Part shown: positions 1 to 4,049 of the stretch, in pieces
Layout: the number at the start of each line of letters is the position of its first letter
Position numbering within the stretch: position 1 is the stretch's first letter
Assembly (NCBI GenBank): GCA_964633815.1
Contig: CAZWHW010000054.1
Location: 1-5,635, forward strand
Direction: 5' to 3'
Length of the DNA: 5,635 nt
From: CALKZN01 sp964633815
GTDB taxonomy: Bacteria > Pseudomonadota > Gammaproteobacteria > Arenicellales > Arenicellaceae
Program-made: the position numbers and the translations under genes
Notes under the pieces: generated by a model
What the model was told of the DNA's origin: nothing
The model's database searches: none
Seen by the model: only the letters and a program-made list of their open reading frames with translations

Positions 1-55
1 CAATTGTGCCCACATTTACATGCGGCTTACTACGTTCAAATTTTTCTTTAGACAT
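1..55 (-). CDS. tuf: Elongation factor Tu, N-terminal fragment (runs off the window)
   Basis: EF-Tu is the GTPase that delivers aminoacyl-tRNA to the ribosomal A site. Only the first 18 codons are present: ATG at 53-55 on the minus strand reads MSKEKFERSKPHVNVGTI, the standard EF-Tu start leading into the beta strand before the G1 loop (GHVDHGKT, which would lie just outside). An AAGGG ribosome-binding site lies 7 nt upstream. The gene is 42 nt downstream of fusA, its usual place at the end of the str operon, so it is probably cotranscribed with it. Whether this is the only tuf copy cannot be told from the window. The identification is firm despite the short length, because both the peptide and the position match. 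Confidence 0.95.
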   Translation of the reverse strand, partial: MSKEKFERSKPHVNVGTI

Positions 56-62
56 TTTCTCG

Positions 63-67
63 CCCTT
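63..67 (-). promoter_or_regulatory. Ribosome-binding site of tuf
   Basis: On the minus strand the fusA-tuf spacer contains AAGGG within AGAAGGGCG, 7 nt before the tuf ATG. This is good complementarity to the 16S anti-Shine-Dalgarno at normal spacing and fixes the tuf start. The 42-nt spacer shows no terminator and no obvious promoter, so tuf should be read through from fusA. Confidence 0.75.
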
Positions 68-97
68 CTCTATTTATCAGCTTCTGAACCCTTATGG

Positions 98-2194
98 TTA
101 CACTTGGTTAATCATTGCCTCGACCGCCATGTTCGGCGCAGAAGCATACTTTTCAAATTGCATTGAATATGCCGCCCGACCTTGCGTTGCAGAACGCAAT
201 GCGGTGGCATAACCAAACATCTCTGCCAATGGCACTTCAGCCTTAATCACCTTACCTGAAGGTGAATCATCCATACCGAGAATGACACCACGACGAGAGT
301 TTAAATCTCCAGTCACACTGCCCATGTACTCTTCAGGACTAACGACTTCAACTGCCATGATTGGCTCTAACAAAACCAATCCAGAACTTTTCGCGCCTTC
401 TCTGAAGGCAATACTTGACGCGGCTTTAAAAGCAAACTCAGATGAATCAACGTCGTGAAAAGAACCGTCAAACAAGGTCACCTTCACATCCACCACTGGG
501 TAGCCTACCAACACTCCGCTGCGTGTGGCGTCTTCAACACCCTTTTGCACAGCAGGAATAAATTCTTTTGGCACTACACCGCCTTTAATTGCATCAACGA
601 ACTTAAATCCGCCGCCACGTTCTTGCGGTTCTATACGCAAGAAAACATGGCCAAATTGACCACGTCCACCAGACTGCTTAGCATATTTATATTCTTGCTC
701 AACAGTCTTCAAAATTGTTTCTCGATAAGACACTTGTGGCTTACCAATATTCGCCTCAACACTAAATTCACGTTTCATACGATCAATGATAATGTCGAGA
801 TGTAATTCGCCCATACCAGAAATAATGGTTTGGCCCGACTCTTCATCTGTATGTACTTTAAAAGATGGATCCTCCTGAGCTAATTTACTCAAAGCAATCC
901 CCATCTTTTCCTGGTCCGCTTGTGTTTTCGGCTCTACAGCTTGTGAAATCACCGGCTCAGGAAACTCCATGCGCTCCAACGTGACCACAGAGTCAGTTGC
1001 ACATAATGTATCACCAGTGGTTATCGTTTTGATACCCACAGCCGCAGCGATATCACCTGCACGCACCTCTTTAACTTCTTCACGATTATTAGAATGCATT
1101 TGCAAAATTCGGCCAATGCGTTCCTTTTTACCCTTCACAGGATTAAAAATCGTATCTCCCGTCTTTAGGATGCCGGAATATACACGAAAAAAGACCAATT
1201 GACCAACAAAAGGATCAGTTGCAATCTTAAAAGCTAATGCAGCAAATGATTCTTCATCATTTGCATGACGTTCTTCACCCGTTTCTTCACCATCTTCGGA
1301 GACACCTTTAATGGCAGGAACATCTAGTGGAGACGGCATAAAATCAAGCACACCATCCAACATTGCTTGAACACCTTTATTCTTAAAAGCAGAACCACAC
1401 ATCACACCGACAATCTCATTATTCAATGTGCGCGCACGAATTCCTGATTTAATTTGCTCTTGCGTTAAAACTCCTTCTTCAAGATAAATATTCATCAAAT
1501 CTTCTGAACTTTCCGCCGCAGCTTCAAGCAAAGCTTCTCGATATTGATCAGCCAATTCATTTAAATTAGCAGGAATCTCTTTTTCTTCAAACTTAACGCC
1601 TTTTGATGAATCATCCCAATAGATAGCCTTCATCTTAACAAGATCAATGACACCTTCAAAATCATCTTCAGCACCAATTGGCAACTGTAAAGCAACAGGG
1701 TTCGCACCAAGACGCTCTTCTAATTGACCAACTACACGTAAAAAGTCTGCACCCGCACGATCCATCTTATTCACAAAGGCTAAACGAGGGACTGCATATT
1801 TATCCGCCTGCCGCCATACCGTTTCAGATTGAGGCTCAACACCACCAACAGCGCAGAAAACTGCTACAGCGCCATCTAAGACACGTAGAGAACGCTCAAC
1901 TTCGATTGTGAAATCAACGTGCCCAGGAGTATCAATAATATTAATGCGATGTTCATCGTAATTACCTGCCATGCCGCGCCAAAAAGCCGTGGTCGCTGCG
2001 GAAGTAATTGTAATCCCTCTTTCCTGCTCTTGCTCCATCCAGTCCATTGTGGCTGCGCCATCATGAACTTCACCAATTTTATGCAATATACCAGTATAAA
2101 AAAGTACGCGCTCGGTGGTCGTCGTCTTGCCCGCATCTATGTGCGCCATGATTCCGACATTACGGTAACGATCAATTGGAGTTGAACGAGCCAC
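98..2194 (-). CDS. fusA: Elongation factor G (translational GTPase)
   Basis: EF-G drives tRNA-mRNA translocation and, with ribosome recycling factor, splits post-termination ribosomes. The 698-residue protein is complete (E. coli 704). G-domain motifs are all present: G1 AHIDAGKT 17-24, G2 within RGITIT 59-64, G3 DTPGH 88-92, G4 NKMD 142-145, and G5 around GSAFKNKG 267-274. Domain II follows (about 310-400), then domain III with GMGELHLDI 460-468. Domain IV has QSGGRGQFGHV 507-517 and the tip loop FHDVDSSE, whose His580 aligns with E. coli His583, and domain V ends the chain. The start is GTG (2192-2194), chosen because MARSTPIDRYRN matches the family N-terminus. AAGG lies 9 nt upstream, and no ATG lies in frame between there and the upstream TAG at 2219-2221. 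Stop is TAA. It sits third in the str operon. Confidence 0.98.
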   Translation of the reverse strand: MARSTPIDRYRNVGIMAHIDAGKTTTTERVLFYTGILHKIGEVHDGAATMDWMEQEQERGITITSAATTAFWRGMAGNYDEHRINIIDTPGHVDFTIEVERSLRVLDGAVAVFCAVGGVEPQSETVWRQADKYAVPRLAFVNKMDRAGADFLRVVGQLEERLGANPVALQLPIGAEDDFEGVIDLVKMKAIYWDDSSKGVKFEEKEIPANLNELADQYREALLEAAAESSEDLMNIYLEEGVLTQEQIKSGIRARTLNNEIVGVMCGSAFKNKGVQAMLDGVLDFMPSPLDVPAIKGVSEDGEETGEERHANDEESFAALAFKIATDPFVGQLVFFRVYSGILKTGDTIFNPVKGKKERIGRILQMHSNNREEVKEVRAGDIAAAVGIKTITTGDTLCATDSVVTLERMEFPEPVISQAVEPKTQADQEKMGIALSKLAQEDPSFKVHTDEESGQTIISGMGELHLDIIIDRMKREFSVEANIGKPQVSYRETILKTVEQEYKYAKQSGGRGQFGHVFLRIEPQERGGGFKFVDAIKGGVVPKEFIPAVQKGVEDATRSGVLVGYPVVDVKVTLFDGSFHDVDSSEFAFKAASSIAFREGAKSSGLVLLEPIMAVEVVSPEEYMGSVTGDLNSRRGVILGMDDSPSGKVIKAEVPLAEMFGYATALRSATQGRAAYSMQFEKYASAPNMAVEAMINQV

Positions 2195-2203
2195 TATTAA
2201 ATA

Positions 2204-2207
2204 CCTT
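2204..2207 (-). promoter_or_regulatory. Ribosome-binding site of fusA, supporting a GTG start
   Basis: The minus strand reads TTTAAGGTATTTAATA and then GTG. AAGG sits 9 nt before the GTG, a usable Shine-Dalgarno distance. There is no better initiation codon nearby: the next in-frame ATG is at codon 16, just before the G1 loop, and would remove the conserved N-terminal strand. Confidence 0.65.
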
Positions 2208-2225
2208 AAACCTAATCTCTATTGA

Positions 2226-2246
2226 CTTGCCACAGGCAAGCCTTGC
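2226..2246 (-). repeat. Two overlapping, mutually exclusive hairpins upstream of fusA
   Basis: Three copies of one short word lie head to tail. On the plus strand CTTGCC (2226-2231) and GGCAAG (2235-2240) form a perfect 6-bp stem with a 3-nt loop. GCAAG (2236-2240) can instead pair with CTTGC (2242-2246), a perfect 5-bp inverted repeat around one central base. The middle element is shared, so only one pairing can form at a time. The 6-bp stem with the 3-nt loop should be the more stable, because the 5-bp repeat has almost no loop. The block ends 19 nt before the fusA AAGG and does not cover it. It could be a translational control element, an operator-type palindrome or chance; the sequence does not decide. 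Confidence 0.45.
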
Positions 2247-2251
2247 ATAAA

Positions 2252-2257
2252 ATTATA
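2252..2257 (-). promoter_or_regulatory. Possible internal -10 box (TATAAT) before fusA
   Basis: A perfect TATAAT on the minus strand lies 57 nt before the fusA GTG. No good -35 is found at 16-18 bp: the hexamer at 17 bp is TATTTT, and the better TTTACA (2271-2276) is only 13 bp away. The region is very A+T-rich, so such boxes are expected by chance. A weak internal promoter for fusA-tuf is possible but unproven. Confidence 0.25.
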
Positions 2258-2273
2258 AAAGAACGAAAATTGT

Positions 2274-2307
2274 AAAAATAAAAGCACAGTACTAAGCACT
2301 ACGCTTT
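2274..2307 (-). terminator. Terminator-like hairpin with U-rich tail between rpsG and fusA
   Basis: Twelve nt after the rpsG TAG stop, the minus strand forms AAAGCGTAGT (2298-2307), a 7-nt loop GCTTAGT, then ACTGTGCTTT (2281-2290). This is a continuous 10-bp stem including two G-U pairs, followed directly by TATTTTT (2274-2280). The layout is that of an intrinsic terminator. The stem has only three G-C pairs, so it is likely weak. Since fusA and tuf must be expressed, partial termination, an attenuator or an RNA 3'-end/processing site is more plausible than a full stop. Confidence 0.5.
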
Positions 2308-2319
2308 AAAAATCAAACA

Positions 2320-2790
2320 CTAAAAACGAAAATGTGAAAATGCTTTATTTGCTTCCGCCATACGATGAACATCTTCAGTTTTGCGAATTGCACCACCTTT
2401 CTTTTCAGCCGCATCAAGAATTTCACCTGCCAAACGCTGCATCATAGACTTTTCGCTACGTTGACGCGAAAACTCAACCAACCAACGCATAGCTAATGCT
2501 GTTCGACGTGAAGCACGAACTTCAACCGGCACTTGGTACGTTGCACCACCAACACGGCGACTTTTCACTTCAACCACTGGCTTGATATTTTCAAGCGCTT
2601 GTTCGAAAACAACCAATGGATCTTCCGTTTGACGCTCAGAAATCACATCTAATGCATCATAAATAATTTTTTCTGCAACTGATTTCTTGCCATCAACCAT
2701 TAAAATATTAACGAACTTAGCAAGCGTAATATTACTGAACTTTGGATCTGGCAAAATTTCGCGTTTTGGAACTTCTCTTCTTCTAGGCAT
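2320..2790 (-). CDS. rpsG: 30S ribosomal protein S7 (uS7)
   Basis: S7 is a primary 16S rRNA-binding protein that starts assembly of the 30S head and lies near the E site. The 156-residue protein is complete and has the usual length of the family. It opens with MPRRREVPKREILPDPKFSN, then LAKFVNILMVDGKKS (about 24-38). Next come the extended beta-hairpin VKSRRVGGATYQVPVEVR (about 75-92) and the C-terminal DVHRMAEANKAFSHFRF, all near-identical in spacing to E. coli S7. ATG start (2788-2790) is preceded by AAGAGA 7 nt upstream, a modest Shine-Dalgarno; stop is TAG. It follows rpsL by 38 nt. In E. coli, S7 represses its own translation by binding the rpsL-rpsG spacer; whether that occurs here is uncertain because the spacer is much shorter. 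Confidence 0.98.
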   Translation of the reverse strand: MPRRREVPKREILPDPKFSNITLAKFVNILMVDGKKSVAEKIIYDALDVISERQTEDPLVVFEQALENIKPVVEVKSRRVGGATYQVPVEVRASRRTALAMRWLVEFSRQRSEKSMMQRLAGEILDAAEKKGGAIRKTEDVHRMAEANKAFSHFRF

Positions 2791-2828
2791 GAGTCTATCT
2801 CTTTAGTCTTATCTAGCGATGCTATCGA
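2791..2828 (-). promoter_or_regulatory. rpsL-rpsG intercistronic region with small alternative hairpins
   Basis: The 38-nt spacer contains CGAT-AGC-ATCG (2817-2827) and the overlapping TAGC-ATC-GCTA (2814-2824). Each is a perfect 4-bp stem with a 3-nt loop, and they share bases, so only one forms at a time. AAGAGA (2798-2803) is the likely rpsG Shine-Dalgarno. In E. coli this spacer (about 96 nt) carries the S7 repressor site. This one is too short to hold that whole structure, although flanking coding sequence could contribute. The stems are small enough to be chance. Confidence 0.3.
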
Positions 2829-3200
2829 TTATTTAGGGCGCTTAGCACCGTACTTAGAACGACCTTGACGACGATCAGAAACACCTGAAGTATCCAATGC
2901 GCCACGAACAGTATGATAACGAACACCTGGCAAATCTTTTACACGACCACCGCGAATCAAAACAACCGAGTGTTCTTGCAAGTTATGACCTTCACCACCA
3001 ATATAGCTTGTTACTTCAAAACCATTGGTTAAACGTACACGAGCAACTTTACGCAAAGCAGAGTTTGGCTTTTTTGGCGTTGTTGTATAAACACGCGTAC
3101 ATACACCGCGTTTTTGTGGACACGCTTCTAGAGCAGGCACATTTGATTTTTGTATCTGCTTTTTACGCGGCTTTCTAACTAACTGATTGATAGTTGGCAT
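2829..3200 (-). CDS. rpsL: 30S ribosomal protein S12 (uS12)
   Basis: S12 lies at the 30S decoding centre and contributes to proofreading of codon-anticodon pairing. The 123-residue protein is complete (E. coli 124). Landmarks, counting Met as 1, are the basic N-terminal tail QLVRKPRKK, the loop TTPKKPNSALRK (about 40-51) and RGGRVKDLPGVRYH (about 83-96). Lys43 and Lys88, the classical streptomycin-resistance positions, are both wild-type Lys, and Pro91 is present. Asp89 is the residue methylthiolated by RimO in E. coli. Pro45 in KKPNSALRK aligns with the proline hydroxylated in eukaryotic Rps23. The ATG start matches the family N-terminus exactly. The nearest upstream purine run (AGAAAAAG) is a poor Shine-Dalgarno. 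rpsL is the first gene of the str operon, with its own promoter upstream; stop is TAA. Confidence 0.98.
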   Translation of the reverse strand: MPTINQLVRKPRKKQIQKSNVPALEACPQKRGVCTRVYTTTPKKPNSALRKVARVRLTNGFEVTSYIGGEGHNLQEHSVVLIRGGRVKDLPGVRYHTVRGALDTSGVSDRRQGRSKYGAKRPK

Positions 3201-3315
3201 AAACTTTTTCTAAATTCATTCAAATCGTTATCTTTCACCTCAAACCAAAGTTTTTCTATTCAGGTTTGAGTCTAAAAGGGCTGCTAGAGATAAGCACCTC
3301 AATAAACAGCTAAGA
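3201..3315 (-). promoter_or_regulatory. 5' untranslated leader of the rpsL-rpsG-fusA-tuf mRNA
   Basis: From the predicted start near 3315 to the rpsL ATG the leader is about 115 nt, long for a simple ribosomal protein mRNA. It contains the 8-bp hairpin at 3239-3270, two copies of GAGGTG (3295-3300 and 3236-3241) and the purine run AGAAAAAG close to the rpsL ATG. No boxA element of the rRNA type and no tRNA-like or known riboswitch fold was recognised. The exact 5' end depends on the promoter prediction. Confidence 0.5.
3239..3270 (-). promoter_or_regulatory. Leader hairpin of the str operon mRNA
   Basis: A perfect 8-bp inverted repeat, CTCAAACC and GGTTTGAG, with a 16-nt loop lies in the leader between the predicted transcription start and rpsL. 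On the minus (mRNA) strand the 3' arm runs straight into GGTGA, giving GAGGTGA (3235-3241), a near-perfect Shine-Dalgarno-like word whose first three bases are locked in the stem. No U-tract follows, so it is not an intrinsic terminator. A translational control role, an mRNA-stabilising 5' structure or chance are all possible. Confidence 0.5.
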
Positions 3316-3322
3316 GCGCGCG

Positions 3323-3351
3323 ATTCTAGGCGCACTGAACCAAACTGTCAA
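3323..3351 (-). promoter_or_regulatory. Near-consensus sigma-70 promoter of the str operon
   Basis: The minus strand has TTGACA (3346-3351), exactly 17 bp of spacer, then TAGAAT (3323-3328): a perfect -35, a one-mismatch -10 and optimal spacing. Transcription should start near 3312-3317. The discriminator after the -10 reads CGCGCGC, strongly G+C-rich. That is the hallmark of promoters inhibited by ppGpp (stringent control), as expected for ribosomal genes. Upstream of the -35 the DNA is A+T-rich, with a run of seven A residues about 23-29 bp away, which may help as an UP-like or curved element. The promoter points toward rpsL and is the best-supported regulatory site in the window. Confidence 0.85.
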
Positions 3352-3400
3352 GCAATTATCGAGATGAATTTACGGGTTTTTTTATTTAATAGATTTCACC

Positions 3401-3420
3401 AAAATATGACTAGATATTTT
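3401..3420. repeat. A+T-rich inverted repeat upstream of the str promoter
   Basis: AAAATAT (3401-3407) and ATATTTT (3414-3420) form a perfect 7-bp inverted repeat around the 6-nt GACTAG. It lies between the oxygenase stop and the str promoter, about 50 bp above the -35. The stem contains only A-T pairs and no convincing U-tract follows on the minus strand, so it is a poor terminator for the upstream operon. A protein-binding palindrome or chance in A+T-rich DNA are alternatives. Confidence 0.3.
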
Positions 3421-3467
3421 TGCTTTTAAAGCTGAACTATCTTAACCCCGCGAAACGCAACATCGCT

Positions 3468-4028
3468 CTACTTGCCTTTTGGTTTAACTCTAAATGCTAC
3501 AGTTAATCGCAACTGTGTGCATATACGTGTCGGCGTTCTAGCCACATGCGGCATCGCACTATCAAACACCACAATCCTGCCTGGACGTGGATAGACTGAT
3601 TCTATGATGTCATTCTTCGCATCATTCATGATGACGGTCTCGCCCGCCCAATCATGATGCCACTGGTTATGCGCATAATAAATTATGGTATAACAGTCCT
3701 TGCTTTTATCCGTAGGCAAGTCTGTGTGCACCATTGGACAGTCGCCAAAATTATTCGCATTCACTAAAGTGTGATAAGGCTCATATTTACCCTGACAAAT
3801 CGTTTCATCAATGATTTGCCACAATTTCAAAAATGCTGGCACTTCATTAATATCTTGATTTTCTAGGCGCACCACCCAAAAAGGAAATTTATCATCATGG
3901 TTTGACAAACCAATACAACTATAAACAGGCGACATAAGATTCTCATAAACATCTTGAACATGATCTTCACCTACCAAACCGTCTAAAGATTTAATAATGC
4001 GAGGCTTTAAAAATACTTTTTTACTCAT
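3468..4028 (-). CDS. 2-oxoglutarate/Fe(II)-dependent oxygenase, prolyl-hydroxylase-like
   Basis: This 186-residue soluble protein has the jelly-roll signature of 2OG/Fe(II) oxygenases. The HxD motif is HTD (His101, Asp103), the distal iron ligand is His161 in MPHVARTP, and Arg174 in RLTVAFR is placed to bind the 2-oxoglutarate carboxylate. Between them are TIIYYAHNQWHHDWAGET (114-131) and PRPGRIVVFD (147-156), an arrangement seen in prolyl 4-hydroxylase-type enzymes. No signal peptide or membrane segment is seen, so it should act in the cytoplasm. The reaction would be hydroxylation coupled to decarboxylation of 2-oxoglutarate; the substrate is unknown. It starts 21 nt after the dnaE stop, in the same frame, with no recognisable Shine-Dalgarno; stop is TAG. 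Family confidence is high and substrate confidence low. Protein (including ribosomal or EF-Tu) and small-molecule substrates are both open. Confidence 0.85.
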   Translation of the reverse strand: MSKKVFLKPRIIKSLDGLVGEDHVQDVYENLMSPVYSCIGLSNHDDKFPFWVVRLENQDINEVPAFLKLWQIIDETICQGKYEPYHTLVNANNFGDCPMVHTDLPTDKSKDCYTIIYYAHNQWHHDWAGETVIMNDAKNDIIESVYPRPGRIVVFDSAMPHVARTPTRICTQLRLTVAFRVKPKGK

Positions 4029-4049
4029 AATTGATAAATAAAATTCGAT

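Noticed and set aside
6..212. A 68-codon plus-strand open frame spanning the tuf-fusA junction
   Set aside because: It crosses two real minus-strand genes and their spacer; no support for coding.
455..805. A 116-codon open frame on the plus strand, and similar plus-strand frames at 969-1202, 1678-1911 and 1919-2185
   Set aside because: All are antisense to fusA, which is certain by homology; none shows domain-like composition or a convincing ribosome-binding site.
1876..2136. An 86-codon open frame on the minus strand inside fusA
   Set aside because: It overlaps the EF-G G domain in another frame; its peptide shows no recognisable motif and has the look of out-of-frame coding sequence.
2897..3178. 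A 93-codon plus-strand open frame
   Set aside because: It is antisense to rpsL. The peptide is rich in His, Leu and Tyr as expected of antisense translation of a basic ribosomal protein gene.
3372..3386. ACGGG followed by a long T run on the plus strand, resembling the tail of a terminator
   Set aside because: No G+C-rich stem precedes it on the plus strand and no plus-strand gene ends here; the distant AACCCCG at 3444-3450 is too far for an intrinsic terminator.
3421..3467. Search for an intrinsic terminator right after the oxygenase stop
   Set aside because: Only very short pairings (GCG-TTT-CGC and the GCTTTTAAAGC palindrome) are present and no U-tract follows, so no terminator is called; readthrough into the str promoter region remains possible.
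3201..3467. Search for a tRNA, boxA antiterminator, riboswitch, CRISPR or mobile-element ends in the non-coding gap
   Set aside because: No cloverleaf, rRNA-type boxA, repeat-spacer pattern or terminal inverted repeats were seen.
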